64,000 nucleotides of DNA from Myxococcales bacterium (GCA_016793325.1 JAEUKI010000032.1:62001-126000), one strand, 5' to 3'. Positions 1 to 8,935 are shown, numbered from the stretch's first letter. Notes: generated from the letters alone by a model not told the origin. Translations and numbers: made by a program.

Positions 1-53
1 GGTTATCGCGCACACCAATGACGTTCGTCAATGTGCACGGACAGCGTGATCGA

Positions 54-1274
54 TCAACGAAGCCAGATGTACACCCACGAGGGGGTGCGGCGGTAGGCGC
101 CGACTCCGATGACGCCAGGGTTTCGGTTGCCCGCGGTGTGGGTTCCGCCAACGCCGTCGGTGGGGTTTCCACCGGCGCCGATCCACGAGTCGGGTTGGCT
201 GCACGAGTTCGCGTTGTTGCCGAGGATTCCGACGCGGATGCGAACGTCGTGCGATCCGTCATCCGATCGCGCGTTGAACGCGACGCGATTGCAGAAGTCC
301 TGAAGCTGGACGTCATAGATCGCGCCGACCGTCGGGATGAGCCCGAGCCACGTCGCGCGAGGAACGCCTGCGATCAGCTGGTTGTTGGCCCCCGCGAACA
401 CCTGCCGAAGCGTGTTGGCTCCCGAGTCGAACGAGAACGACACCGTGCGCGTCACGAAGTCTTCGCCCCCCGTCACGTTGCGATTCGTCGCGAAATCCAG
501 GCGCATCGACGTGAACGTGAGCGCGGTGAACCCGCGAAACTTCGCCGTGAGCCGCGTGAGGTTGAGAGACGTCTCGTTGTCCACGCTGTCGTCGGTCCAG
601 CGTCCGCTGTCGTAGCTCCACGCGCTGTGCGCAGGGTCGACCTTCGCGACGAGGGTCCACGGTCCGCCTGCGGTCGTAAAGTCGCAGAACGCCTGCCACG
701 AGCTCGTGAGGCCCATCCCGTAGTACAGCGTCTGCGTCGCGCTCGTGCGCAGGCTCATCGGAATCTCGGAGCAACGCGTGGGGCGCACGCCGGAGTCCGC
801 ACCGGTGTCCACGCCGCTCTCGACGCCCGTGTCGACGCCGGAGTCCACGCCGCTGTCGACGCCAGAATCCACGCCGCTGTCGACCCCGGTATCGACGCCG
901 GTATCGATGCCCGTATCGACGCCCGTGTCCACGCCCGTGTCGCGAACATCCGCTGCATCCGGGCCCGTCGCGTCGCGCGTGTCGATCGCTACGTCCGTCA
1001 CGTCTGCTGCATCCGCGACGTCCAACGGCGTTGCGTCCGCGTCGCTCACGACGTCCGCGACGTCGGGATCGGGAACGTCCACGACGTCGAGCTCGCTCAC
1101 GTCTGCGACGTCGGCCACGCCCGTGTCTCCGTCGGGCGCGATCTGCGAGTCGTTGAGCCCTCTGTCTGTTCCGCTATCGGCGCGGAGCTGCGCGTGCGGC
1201 AGCGCGCAACCAGCGAGGGCGACGAGCGCCAGCGGGGCGACCCGATCCCAACAAATCAAGCGTCTCGAGTTCAT
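54..1274 (-). CDS. Secreted lipoprotein with Asp-rich repeat linker and fibrinogen-like C-terminal domain
   Basis: The 406-aa product begins with a lipoprotein signal ending in a LAGC lipobox (Cys23), so it should be anchored outside the cytoplasm. Residues about 30-155 are a low-complexity linker rich in Asp, Val and Ala that ends in tandem VDTG/VDSG units. From about residue 160 the sequence turns globular and carries FCDFTTAGGPWTLVAKVD, very close to the core of fibrinogen C-terminal/intelectin-like domains (CDM-T-GGGWTLV), which often bind sugars or surfaces. Several Cys in the C-terminal part may form disulfides. The linker-plus-lectin layout is common in myxobacterial surface lipoproteins. 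The ligand is unknown. It stands apart from the downstream minus-strand genes by its own start at an ATG. Confidence 0.85.
   Translation of the reverse strand: MNSRRLICWDRVAPLALVALAGCALPHAQLRADSGTDRGLNDSQIAPDGDTGVADVADVSELDVVDVPDPDVADVVSDADATPLDVADAADVTDVAIDTRDATGPDAADVRDTGVDTGVDTGIDTGVDTGVDSGVDSGVDSGVDSGVDTGVESGVDTGADSGVRPTRCSEIPMSLRTSATQTLYYGMGLTSSWQAFCDFTTAGGPWTLVAKVDPAHSAWSYDSGRWTDDSVDNETSLNLTRLTAKFRGFTALTFTSMRLDFATNRNVTGGEDFVTRTVSFSFDSGANTLRQVFAGANNQLIAGVPRATWLGLIPTVGAIYDVQLQDFCNRVAFNARSDDGSHDVRIRVGILGNNANSCSQPDSWIGAGGNPTDGVGGTHTAGNRNPGVIGVGAYRRTPSWVYIWLR
790..945. repeat. Tandem 6/12-nt repeat coding VDTG/VDSG linker
   Basis: Repeated units of the kind gtgtcgacgccc/gagtccacgccg encode alternating VDTG and VDSG on the minus strand inside the fibrinogen-domain lipoprotein. 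Copy number is likely to vary between strains by slippage, changing linker length without breaking the frame. Confidence 0.8.
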
Positions 1275-1337
1275 CGAAGCTCCGTATTCGTCGAAAGCTC
1301 GCTCGATCGTGCCACATCGATCGCGTTTCGTTCAGCG

Positions 1338-2756
1338 CTATTCCTCGCGAGTCGCGAGCAAGCGCTCGACGCGGTCGGGTTCGACCCGGAGCACGAGCAC
1401 CTTCTCGTGGTCGTAGGTGACCGCGCCCGGCGCGCTCCCCTTGGGTTTTCGCACGTAGCGCCGTTGGACGTGCGTGACCTCGCACACGCCCTCGCCGCGC
1501 GCGTCGCTGAAGTGCGCCGCGAGCGTCGCCGCGTCGATCAGCGTCTCGCTCGGGCACGACTGTCCCTTGTCGAGAGGAACGACGACGTGCGCGCCCGTGC
1601 GCTCTTTGGCGTGCAGCCACAGGTCGTGAGGCCGCGCGACCTCCGTCGTGAGCGCGTCGTTGTCCGCGCCGCCTCGGCCGACGAGGATCCTTCGCCCGCG
1701 CTCGTCGCGAAACACATGAAACGCTCGTCGTTTGGGCTCGCGGGCGCTCTTGCTCGAAGACGATGAAGGGCGCTCTTCGTCCGAGACCTTCGCGCCGAGC
1801 GAGCGCGCCTCGGCCACGAGCGCGGTCCACTCGCTGCCGTTCTCGGGGGTGGCCGCGGTCACGCGCGCCGCGAGGTCCGCGAGCGAAGACGATTTGGCCT
1901 CGCACTCCGCGAGGCGCTTTCGCATCACGACCTCGCCGCGCTGGTAGCGTCGCGCCTTCGAGAAAAACGTTTCGGCCTGCGATTTTGCAGGCTTCGACGG
2001 GTCGAGCTTCACTTCGATCGGCTCGCCGGTCTCCCAGTCATCGAGCGTCGCGCGGGCGCTTCCGCGGGGGATCTTCGAGCCCTGCGCGAGCAAGAGTTGC
2101 CCGATTTTTTGCAGCGCTTCGACGGAGCCGAGCCGCGCGAGATCCCCGCGCACCGCGTCTGCGCGACGATCGACCGAGGACTGCGCCGCGCGCACGGCCT
2201 TGCTGAGCTGCGCCTTGGCTCGCTCGAAGCCGCGCTTGTCGCTGAGCGCGACGAGGGCGTCGCCGCGCGTCTCGAACGGGCGCGGGTCACCCCACTCGGA
2301 CTCGAGCTCCTTGTCCGCTGAATTTGCAGGAAATCGAGCGATCAATCGCCCGTCAGCCGCGTACACGACCGCGGCGCCTCGGCGGCCCGGGCTGAGCGCG
2401 AGGCGCGAGAAGGCTCCCTCGCCGCCGACGACGATCCAGAGCGTTCCGTCTTCGATCGAGGTCGAGCGAATGCGGTGATCGACGATGTGCGCGCGGAGCG
2501 CAGCGACGAGCGGGCGCGAGGCGTCGTCGCGGATGCGCACGACGGACTCCCCGAGGCCGATTCCCCAGACGACGGGGCCGAGTCCCACGGAGAGGACGCG
2601 GCGCGCGCGATCGTAGGTGCTCAGCGAGAGCAGGCCCGTCGCTTCGCAAAAGTACACGCGATCGACGCGCGCGCCGACGAGCGACGAGAGGGCCTCAGCG
2701 GCGGTCTCTTGATCGCTTCGAGCCAACGCCGCGCGTCGATCGAGCTCGTCGTTCAT
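1338..2756 (-). CDS. NFACT family protein (RqcH/Rqc2-like)
   Basis: The 472-aa product has the layout of NFACT proteins, which in bacteria (RqcH) bind obstructed 50S subunits and recruit tRNA-Ala for C-terminal tailing. The N-terminal half matches NFACT-N poorly but has the pattern LVAALRAHIVDHRI seen there. The middle is charged and coiled-coil-like. The C-terminal NFACT-R domain is clear: NDALTTEVARPHDLWLHAKE followed by TGAHVVVP, the D-W-H plus G-HVV signature. The open frame extends further upstream, but that extension is Arg-rich shadow of the next gene. The ATG at 2756 overlaps the stop of the upstream gene as ATGA, which fixes this start. Function in ribosome rescue is by family. Confidence 0.8.
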   Translation of the reverse strand: MNDELDRRAALARSDQETAAEALSSLVGARVDRVYFCEATGLLSLSTYDRARRVLSVGLGPVVWGIGLGESVVRIRDDASRPLVAALRAHIVDHRIRSTSIEDGTLWIVVGGEGAFSRLALSPGRRGAAVVYAADGRLIARFPANSADKELESEWGDPRPFETRGDALVALSDKRGFERAKAQLSKAVRAAQSSVDRRADAVRGDLARLGSVEALQKIGQLLLAQGSKIPRGSARATLDDWETGEPIEVKLDPSKPAKSQAETFFSKARRYQRGEVVMRKRLAECEAKSSSLADLAARVTAATPENGSEWTALVAEARSLGAKVSDEERPSSSSSKSAREPKRRAFHVFRDERGRRILVGRGGADNDALTTEVARPHDLWLHAKERTGAHVVVPLDKGQSCPSETLIDAATLAAHFSDARGEGVCEVTHVQRRYVRKPKGSAPGAVTYDHEKVLVLRVEPDRVERLLATREE

Positions 2757-3805
2757 CGCGAGACGGACTCTTCGACCGAGCGCAGCTCGTCGCCCGCCTC
2801 GCGAACGAGCCAGAACGTCGTCGCGCGAACGCTCTCTGCGGGGCTCTCGGTCGCGATGGGCTTCGCGGTGACCGCGGACACGCGTCGGGCGACGAGCTCG
2901 TCGCGCGCGGACTCGAGCGAGCCTTCGCCGCCGACGGCCGCGGCGGCCCAGACCTTCGCGTCGTGTCGAAGGATCGCGGCGACGTCGGGCAACGGGATCT
3001 TCGTTCCTGGAGCGCGGCGCGTGACGCCCTTGGTGGGGGCGTTGTTGAGCGCGGCGCCCGAGAGCGCGTAGTCCGAGACGAGCAGGCACGCTTCGGGCGC
3101 GACGGCCCACGAGGCGCTGGCGAACACGCCGTGCATGTCCCCCGCGAGCGCGACGCCAACGGCGGTCTTCGGCGGCTCGGGCGGCGCGAATCGCTGCACG
3201 ATCGCCGGGGGAAACACCAGAGCTTGGTGAGACCCGAGCGCCCTCGACGCGAGCTCGACCACGGGCGCGTGGTTGTGCGCGAGGTCTTCGCGCGTGAGCG
3301 GTCCGTGCACGGGTGTTCCTGCGGCTTCGACGAGCGCTTGATCGAGCCCGAGCGACGCGAGCCAGCGACCGCCGTGGCGATGGATGGCTTCGAGCACGGG
3401 CATCCGCGCCTTGGCGTGCGGGTCCTCGCTGTGCTCCTTGATCGCGTCCATCGCCGCGCGCGCGACGCGCGAGAGCGCGAGCGACCCGAAGCGGTTGTGC
3501 GCGGTGAGCACGCCCTCGACGAGCCCCGGCGACGCGATCGCGTCGCGCACCGGCGGATCCTCGGGTGCCGATCGTCGGGCGGTCGCGAGCCCCGTCGCCT
3601 TCGCGCGCCCGTCCACCGCGTACGCGCCGACGCCGAGCCCTGCCACGGTGATGACCGCGCTGCCGAGCAGCGACGCCGGCGACGAGACCGCTGCGCCCGC
3701 CAACAGCGCCGCGAGAACGCCGTCGACCGCGTTGCCTCCTTGCGAGATCGCCTCGGTCCCCGCGGCCTGCGCGATCGCGTTGCTCGAAACGAGGAGGTTA
3801 CGCAT
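2753..3805 (-). CDS. Degenerate gamma-glutamyltransferase-like protein
   Basis: The 350-aa product follows the order of gamma-glutamyltranspeptidase motifs: AISQGGNAVDGVLAALLAGA near the N-terminus, SGAALNNA in the second half and a PG-PLPDVAAI stretch towards the end. It is much shorter than typical enzymes (about 550-580 aa) and has no signal peptide. Where real enzymes have the autocatalytic Thr-Thr-His-x-Ser it reads GDMHGVFASAS, so the nucleophile appears lost and neither self-cleavage nor transferase activity is expected. It sits between the DUF72-like gene (ATGA overlap at its start) and the NFACT gene (ATGA overlap at its end), so the three are translationally coupled. Role unknown. 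Confidence 0.7.
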   Translation of the reverse strand: MRNLLVSSNAIAQAAGTEAISQGGNAVDGVLAALLAGAAVSSPASLLGSAVITVAGLGVGAYAVDGRAKATGLATARRSAPEDPPVRDAIASPGLVEGVLTAHNRFGSLALSRVARAAMDAIKEHSEDPHAKARMPVLEAIHRHGGRWLASLGLDQALVEAAGTPVHGPLTREDLAHNHAPVVELASRALGSHQALVFPPAIVQRFAPPEPPKTAVGVALAGDMHGVFASASWAVAPEACLLVSDYALSGAALNNAPTKGVTRRAPGTKIPLPDVAAILRHDAKVWAAAAVGGEGSLESARDELVARRVSAVTAKPIATESPAESVRATTFWLVREAGDELRSVEESVSR

Positions 3806-4665
3806 CAGCCCTCGTCCTCGCCGTCGTCTTCGACGTCTTCGTCGCCGTCACCTTCGTCGTCTTCGTCGCCGTCGAAGTCCTCTTCTTCGTCGCCGTCTTC
3901 GAGGTCTTCGTCGCCGTCTTCGAGGTCTTCGTCACCGTCTTCGTCACCGTCGTCTTCTTCGTCTTCGTCTTCGTCTTCTTCGTCCGCAGACGAGTACGCG
4001 GGCGTGAGTTGACCTTCGGCGATCGCGGCGAGCCTCGTGGCTTCTTTGAAGGCGGTCGGCGTTGCGAAGACGACCCAGGCCTCTTCGCATTCGGCGAGCT
4101 TCTCTGCGATGTCTTCGAGCTTTCCGTCGTTGTAGCGGCTGTCGACGCCCAGGCCGCGGAGCCGGACGTACACGTGCGATTCGCCGGAGACGTCGTCGCG
4201 GAGCGGGTCCGCACACACAATCAAGTTCTCGATGTCCGCGGTGACCTCGAGCGCGGCCTCGCGCTCCCAGACGCCCGTGGGCTCCCAGACGACGACGCGG
4301 GCCATCTTGCAGAGCCGGTCGCGGCAGAGCGTCATCCATCGCTCGAGCGCCGCGGTCCCGGGCCGAAGCGCCCTCGGCGTGCGAAACACCAAGACGTCCG
4401 GGGCGAGCGCCTTCACGGCGTTTTGCAGGCGGTCGACCTCCGCGCGGGTGTGCGCCGCGTCGCGCAGCGGAAACTCTTCGTCACCAAAGAGCGTCGCCGG
4501 CGCGATCGCCGCGAGGACGAAGTCTTCGCCCACGTCTGCGCGGAGCTTCTGCAGCCGCTTGGGCGCAGGCAAAGGGGAGCGCAACTCGAGCTCGACGAAG
4601 TGGAGCCTCGCCTTGTAGCGGTCGCGCGGTTGATCGAAATTCGCCGTACCAACGTGCAGAGTCAT
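3805..4665 (-). CDS. DUF72-like protein with long acidic C-terminal tail
   Basis: The 286-aa product opens with MTLHVGTANFDQPRDRY, resembling the HVGTSG-W start of DUF72 TIM-barrel proteins, and continues with a VFRTPRALRPG stretch and a late FATPTAFKEATRLAAI segment that fit the family loosely. The last 50 or so residues are almost only Asp and Glu, encoded by tandem cgtctt/cgtcct units. DUF72 proteins have no settled biochemical role. The ATG at 4665 is chosen because the family signature starts there; the longer open frame upstream is antisense shadow of the esterase gene. Its stop overlaps the next start (ATGA), making it the first gene of a coupled trio. Confidence 0.7.
   Translation of the reverse strand: MTLHVGTANFDQPRDRYKARLHFVELELRSPLPAPKRLQKLRADVGEDFVLAAIAPATLFGDEEFPLRDAAHTRAEVDRLQNAVKALAPDVLVFRTPRALRPGTAALERWMTLCRDRLCKMARVVVWEPTGVWEREAALEVTADIENLIVCADPLRDDVSGESHVYVRLRGLGVDSRYNDGKLEDIAEKLAECEEAWVVFATPTAFKEATRLAAIAEGQLTPAYSSADEEDEDEDEEDDGDEDGDEDLEDGDEDLEDGDEEEDFDGDEDDEGDGDEDVEDDGEDEG
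3808..3990. repeat. Asp/Glu-coding tandem repeat
   Basis: Short repeats of gtcttcgtcgcc and gtcttcgaggtc type encode the acidic tail of the DUF72-like protein. They account for the spurious Ser- or Arg-rich open frames seen in other frames here. Confidence 0.75.
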
Positions 4666-4754
4666 GAAAGGGGTGGGCGACGTTTCGTGCGAAACGACGC
4701 TCGCGTCAACCACGGTCGCGCGGTTGTCTCTGTCTTTCAGCCCTGCACACCCAC

Positions 4755-5744
4755 TCAGCCGCTGCGGCCGTGCGCCAGCAGCCAGTCGAGCACGGACGTG
4801 GCCCACTCGGGCGAAAACGTCGGGATGTGCGACCCGGACTGAATGCTCCAAAGCTCCGCGCTCCCTCCGGGGCGGCAGCCCGAGTGCGCCTCGCGCGTGG
4901 TCTCTGCGCCCGCGAGCGAACTCTCGATGTCCAGCGCCGCGCCCGCGCTCGCGCGCATCGTTCCGCAGCCGTTGCGCGCGGCCCAGTCGCTGACGGTGCG
5001 CTCGGCGCTCGGGTAGCTCCCGACGCCCATGAACATTCCGCCGTTGTACTGGATCACCGCGTCGAGCGTTCCGTGCACTTGCAGCACGTGCACGGGCTGC
5101 GCGGGACGGCAGCGCGTCGCGTCGGAGAAGCCCGCGCCCGCGAGGCTCATGACCGCAGCGACGCGGTCGCTCAATTCGCAGGCGATTCGCAGCGCCATGA
5201 ACCCGCCGTTCGAGTGCCCGATCACGTACACGCGCCCTGGGTCGATCGAGTAACGGGCCTTCGCGTCGTCGATGATCGCGCGGATGTACGCCACGTCGTC
5301 GACGCCCGTGCGCGCGAAGTCGCAGCACGCGTCGGTCGCGTTCCAGAAGCGGCGGTTCGACGCGTCGAGCGTCCCGTCCGGGGTCGCCAACACAAACCTC
5401 CGCGTCGGAACGAGCTGCCCCAACCCGAAGTACGTATCCTGACCGATCCCGTTCGCGCCGTACCCGTGCAAGAGCACGACGAGCGGCACCGGCGCTCCGC
5501 CCGCGCCCGGAGCCCGCACGCGATACGGCCTCGCCACCACCAGCGGGTCGCGCGCGGGGCCGTCTTCGACCACGGCGTCCGTCGTCACGGTGTCTTCGGT
5601 CACGGACGCGTCCGGCGAAAACCCGTCGCCCGAAGACACAGCGTCTTGCGCGGCGCTGTCCGCAGGCGGTTGCGAGGGAGAGGGCGAACAGGCGCCCGCG
5701 GCGACGAGGAGCAGGGCCGCGGAGAGTCGAATCGGGTGCTTCAT
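4755..5744 (-). CDS. Secreted LpqC/PHB-depolymerase-like esterase (lipoprotein)
   Basis: The 329-aa product is an alpha/beta hydrolase of the LpqC/polyhydroxybutyrate depolymerase type. An N-terminal signal (MKHPIRLSAALLLVAAGAC) with a probable lipidated Cys is followed by a linker of about 50 residues rich in Asp, Ser and Thr. The oxyanion-side motif VVLLHGYGANG, the family Cys pair in ATDACCDFA, the nucleophile elbow GHSNGG, a late Asp in VHGTLDAVIQYNGG and His in SGSHIPTF make a complete catalytic set. It should hydrolyse polyesters or feruloyl/acetyl esters outside the cell. The second in-frame ATG (5744) is preferred over the upstream one because the signal peptide and an AGAGAAG ribosome site fit it. 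It is divergent from cysD. Confidence 0.85.
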   Translation of the reverse strand: MKHPIRLSAALLLVAAGACSPSPSQPPADSAAQDAVSSGDGFSPDASVTEDTVTTDAVVEDGPARDPLVVARPYRVRAPGAGGAPVPLVVLLHGYGANGIGQDTYFGLGQLVPTRRFVLATPDGTLDASNRRFWNATDACCDFARTGVDDVAYIRAIIDDAKARYSIDPGRVYVIGHSNGGFMALRIACELSDRVAAVMSLAGAGFSDATRCRPAQPVHVLQVHGTLDAVIQYNGGMFMGVGSYPSAERTVSDWAARNGCGTMRASAGAALDIESSLAGAETTREAHSGCRPGGSAELWSIQSGSHIPTFSPEWATSVLDWLLAHGRSG

Positions 5745-5820
5745 CAACGGTTCTTCTCTGCGGTGTTGCACTGTTTTCGCGCAGAAGCCAGACGCGCGAG
5801 CGCGAACCGCGAAGCTCCGC

Positions 5821-5847
5821 TTGCGAAATGTCGATGTTCACTATAAT
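5821..5847 (+). promoter_or_regulatory. Candidate promoter giving leaderless cysDN mRNA
   Basis: A perfect TATAAT lies at 5842-5847 with TTGCGA at 5821-5826 (15-nt spacer, one or two short of ideal). The GTG start of cysD begins only 8 nt after the -10 box, where transcription would start, and no Shine-Dalgarno fits in between. Confidence 0.45.
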
Positions 5848-5855
5848 GAACGCCC

Positions 5856-6773
5856 GTGACGGTAAAGTCGTACGATCGCTGGGATCACCTCGACGCGCTC
5901 GAGGCCGAGGCGATCTTCATCTTCCGCGAAGTCGCCGCCGAACGTGAGAAGCCCGTGCTGCTCTTCTCGGGCGGCAAGGACTCGATCGTCCTTCTGCGCC
6001 TGGCCGAGAAGGCGTTTCGTCCGGCGCGGTTTCCCTTTCCCGTGATGCACGTGGACACGGGGCACAATTTCGACGAGGTCGTCGCGTTTCGCGACGCGCG
6101 CATGCGCGAGCTCAACGAGCGGCTCATCGTGGCGTCGGTGCAGAAGTCCATCGACGACGGTCGCGTGAGCGAGGACACGGGCCCGCGCGCCTCGCGCAAT
6201 CGCTTGCAGACGACGACGCTCCTCGACGCGATTCAAGAGCACGGCTTCGACGCTTGTTTCGGCGGCGCGCGCCGCGACGAAGAGCGCGCCCGCGCGAAGG
6301 AGCGCATCTTCTCGTTTCGCGACGACTTCGGTCAGTGGGACCCGAAGAACCAGCGCCCCGAGCTGTGGTCGCTCTACAACGGTCGCGTGAAGAAGGGCGA
6401 GCACCTCAGGGTCTTCCCGATCTCCAACTGGACCGAGATGGACGTCTATCAGTACATCAAGCGCGAGGGGCTCGAGATCCCGTCGATCTACTTCGCGCAC
6501 GAGCGCGAGGTGTTCGCGCGCGACGGGATGATCTACGCCGTCACGCCCTTCATCACGCGCGCTTCGGACGAGAAGCCCTTTCGCGAGACGGTGCGCTTTC
6601 GAACGGTGGGCGACGCGACGTGCACGGGCGCCGTCCGTTCGACCGCGCGCACCATCGACGAGATCATCGACGAGGTCTCGGCCTCGCGCGTCACCGAGCG
6701 CGGAGCGACCCGCGCGGACGATCGCTTCTCCGAGGCCGCGATGGAAGACCGCAAGCGCGAGGGCTACTTCTGA
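5856..6773 (+). CDS. cysD: Sulfate adenylyltransferase subunit 2
   Basis: The 305-aa product is the catalytic subunit of ATP sulfurylase, which makes adenosine 5'-phosphosulfate from ATP and sulfate in sulfate activation. The PP-loop motif LLFSGGKDS (residues about 35-43) binds ATP, and GGARRDEERARAKERIFSFR, NWTEMDVYQYI and VGDATCTGAV are classic CysD segments. Length matches the family. The start is GTG; an ATG 10 nt upstream is in another frame and gives only a short peptide. The stop overlaps the cysN start by one base (TGATG), so the subunits are made together. There is no APS kinase or reductase gene next to it in this window. Confidence 0.95.
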   Translation: MTVKSYDRWDHLDALEAEAIFIFREVAAEREKPVLLFSGGKDSIVLLRLAEKAFRPARFPFPVMHVDTGHNFDEVVAFRDARMRELNERLIVASVQKSIDDGRVSEDTGPRASRNRLQTTTLLDAIQEHGFDACFGGARRDEERARAKERIFSFRDDFGQWDPKNQRPELWSLYNGRVKKGEHLRVFPISNWTEMDVYQYIKREGLEIPSIYFAHEREVFARDGMIYAVTPFITRASDEKPFRETVRFRTVGDATCTGAVRSTARTIDEIIDEVSASRVTERGATRADDRFSEAAMEDRKREGYF

Positions 6774-8035
6774 TGAACGGCCATTCAGCCATGTCCATGC
6801 TGCGCTTCTCGACGGCGGGCAGCGTCGATGACGGCAAATCAACGCTCATCGGCCGCTTGCTCTTCGACGCCAAGGGCATCTTCGAAGACCAGCTCGCGCA
6901 CGTCGAAGAGGCCTCTCGGAGGCGCGGCTTCGATCGCACCGAGCTCGCGCTGCTCACCGATGGGCTGCGCGCCGAGCGCGAGCAGGGCATCACCATCGAC
7001 GTGGCGTACCGCTACTTCGCGACGCCCAAGCGCAAGTTCATCATCGCGGACACGCCGGGGCACGTTCAGTACACGCGCAACATGGTGACGGGCGCGTCGA
7101 CGGCGGACGTCGCGCTCGTGCTCGTCGACGCGCGCAACGGCGTCGTCGAGCAGTCGCGCAGGCACGCCACGCTCTCGACCATGCTCGGGATCCCCGAGCT
7201 CGTCGTGTGCGTGAACAAGATGGATTTGGTGGGATGGAGTCGAGAGCGCTTCGACGAGATCGTCGCGGAGTTCTCTGCGCTCGCGAAGAAGATCGGCGCG
7301 CGGGGCGTGCGGTATGTTCCGATCAGCGCGCTGCACGGGGACAACGTCGTTCAAAAGAGCGACAAGAGCCCGTGGTACGACGGTCCTGCGCTGCTCGAGT
7401 GGCTCGAGACCGTGGACGTCGCGTCCCGCGCTGCGACGGGACCCGCGCGCTTCGCCGTGCAGTGGGTGATCCGACCGCAGAGCGACTCGTTTCACGATTA
7501 CCGCGCGTACGCCGGGCAAATCGCTAGCGGAACGTTCGCTGTCGGCGACGAGATCACCGTGCTCCCCGCGGGCATCACGACGACCATCACGCACATCGAT
7601 CTGCACACGACGGCGATCGAGCGCGCGAGCGCGCCGTTGTCCGTGGCGATCCGCTTGAAGCACGACGTGGACATCTCGCGCGGGGATCTGTTTGTTCCGA
7701 CCGCGAGCCCTACGCAGGTGGGCAACGAGCTTCGCGCGAGGCTCTGCTGGATGGCGCAAAAGACGCTCACTCCGAGGAGCACGTGGGCGCTCAAGCACAC
7801 GACCCGCTGGGCGAAGGCGATCGTCACGGGGCTCGAGAGCAAGCTCGACGTCGCGACGCTCGACGCCGTACACGAACCGCCGAGCTTCACGCTCAACGAC
7901 CTCGGGACGATCACGCTGAAGACGAGCGTTCCGCTCGCGTTCGACAGCTACGCGGACAATCGCACGACCGGGAGCTTCATCCTCGTCGACGAAGCCACCA
8001 ACGCGACGGTGGCCGCGGGCATGATCGAGCCGTAA
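6773..8035 (+). CDS. cysN: Sulfate adenylyltransferase subunit 1 (GTPase)
   Basis: The 420-aa product is the regulatory GTPase of ATP sulfurylase; GTP hydrolysis drives APS synthesis by CysD. All G motifs are present: GSVDDGKSTLIGR (G1), the switch T in EQGITIDVAYRYF, DTPGH (G3), NKMD (G4) and SAL (G5). EF-Tu-like beta-barrel domains follow (FAVQWVIRPQSDSFHDYRAY onward). It ends at the usual point for a stand-alone CysN, so there is no fused CysC APS kinase. It starts at the ATG that shares its A with the cysD stop codon. Confidence 0.95.
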   Translation: MNGHSAMSMLRFSTAGSVDDGKSTLIGRLLFDAKGIFEDQLAHVEEASRRRGFDRTELALLTDGLRAEREQGITIDVAYRYFATPKRKFIIADTPGHVQYTRNMVTGASTADVALVLVDARNGVVEQSRRHATLSTMLGIPELVVCVNKMDLVGWSRERFDEIVAEFSALAKKIGARGVRYVPISALHGDNVVQKSDKSPWYDGPALLEWLETVDVASRAATGPARFAVQWVIRPQSDSFHDYRAYAGQIASGTFAVGDEITVLPAGITTTITHIDLHTTAIERASAPLSVAIRLKHDVDISRGDLFVPTASPTQVGNELRARLCWMAQKTLTPRSTWALKHTTRWAKAIVTGLESKLDVATLDAVHEPPSFTLNDLGTITLKTSVPLAFDSYADNRTTGSFILVDEATNATVAAGMIEP

Positions 8036-8092
8036 CGCGATCGACTCGCGTCGCAGCTCGAAGCGTTCCCCCGCTCGGTGTTCGCGCGTCGC

Positions 8093-8935
8093 TCAGCCCG
8101 CGACGGGCGGAGCGCACACGCGGACCTGGGCGCCCGAGTTGCTCGTGAGCATCACGCAGGCGGTGCCGGTCGGGCAGATCGCGGGGTTGCTCACGCAGTC
8201 GACGAAGCACATGGGCTGCGTCATGCCCTGGAACGTGTAGCAGCCCGTGGTGCTGCCGGGGAACGACGGGCACGAGTTGTTCGTTCCGTCGCACACGGTC
8301 GAGCAGTAGCCCGCGGGGCCCGCGTTGGTGAACGGCGGGCGAATGCAGGACGTCTGCACGCGGAGCGCGGCGCTTCCGTTGCTCGGTCCATCCGAGCACG
8401 CGGCGCCGATCGAGCCCGCGGTGCAGCCGATGTAGACCGCAGGCGCGCACACGTTGGTGGTGAGGTTGCACGTCGCGCCCGAGACGTTGCAGGTCGAGCC
8501 CGCGCAGCACGGCTGGCCGAGCCCGCCGCACGCCGGTCCCGATCCGCCGCCGCGCGGAACGCACACGTTGATGCTGCTCCCGCCCGCGACGGGGACGTTC
8601 GCGCACGAGTTGCCCGCGGGGCAGTCGCTCGGTCCAGTGCACTTCGTGTAGCACTGACGAACGCCGCCGCCGGTCTCCAAGCACGACGCCGTGTTGAGGC
8701 CGAACCCAGAGGGGCAGTCGAGGTCGGTGTTGCACGAGCGCGAGCAGAACGTTCCGACGTTCATGCCCGTGATCATGAGCGTCGCTTGCTGGCACGTCGT
8801 CGCGCCGGTGCACGACTCTCCTGCGCCGCACGACTCGTACGAGCTCCTCGTCGACGAGACGTTGATGATACAGCCGCTGCTGAAGATGCCCACGGCGGTG
8901 ACGAATGCCGCGGTCCTGAGCCATCTCGAGTTCAT
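8093..8935 (-). CDS. Cys-rich secreted lipoprotein
   Basis: The 280-aa product has a lipoprotein signal ending SSGC (Cys22), then about 30 Cys spaced as in small disulfide-rich modules (CGAGESCTGATTC, CTGPSDCPAGNSC, CCAGSTC). Such proteins are abundant in myxobacterial envelopes and in general have no known function. Gly, Ser and Thr are frequent between the Cys, and there is no catalytic motif. An AAGGAGAG ribosome site precedes the ATG. It is transcribed towards cysN, with no obvious terminator between the convergent genes. Confidence 0.8.
   Translation of the reverse strand: MNSRWLRTAAFVTAVGIFSSGCIINVSSTRSSYESCGAGESCTGATTCQQATLMITGMNVGTFCSRSCNTDLDCPSGFGLNTASCLETGGGVRQCYTKCTGPSDCPAGNSCANVPVAGGSSINVCVPRGGGSGPACGGLGQPCCAGSTCNVSGATCNLTTNVCAPAVYIGCTAGSIGAACSDGPSNGSAALRVQTSCIRPPFTNAGPAGYCSTVCDGTNNSCPSFPGSTTGCYTFQGMTQPMCFVDCVSNPAICPTGTACVMLTSNSGAQVRVCAPPVAG

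Noticed and set aside
790..945. CRISPR-like array
   Set aside because: Units are 6/12-nt coding repeats in frame with a lipoprotein linker, without unique spacers.
18..1766. Long plus-strand open frame of 582 codons
   Set aside because: Antisense to the fibrinogen-domain lipoprotein and the NFACT gene; Arg/Val-rich low-complexity translation typical of shadow frames in high-GC DNA.
1338..3110. N-terminal extension of the NFACT gene
   Set aside because: The extension is Arg-rich shadow of the gamma-glutamyltransferase-like gene; the ATGA overlap supports the shorter start.
3805..5841. 678-codon minus frame read as one protein
   Set aside because: Only the part after 4665 looks like a protein (DUF72-like); the upstream two thirds is out of frame with the esterase that clearly occupies that DNA.
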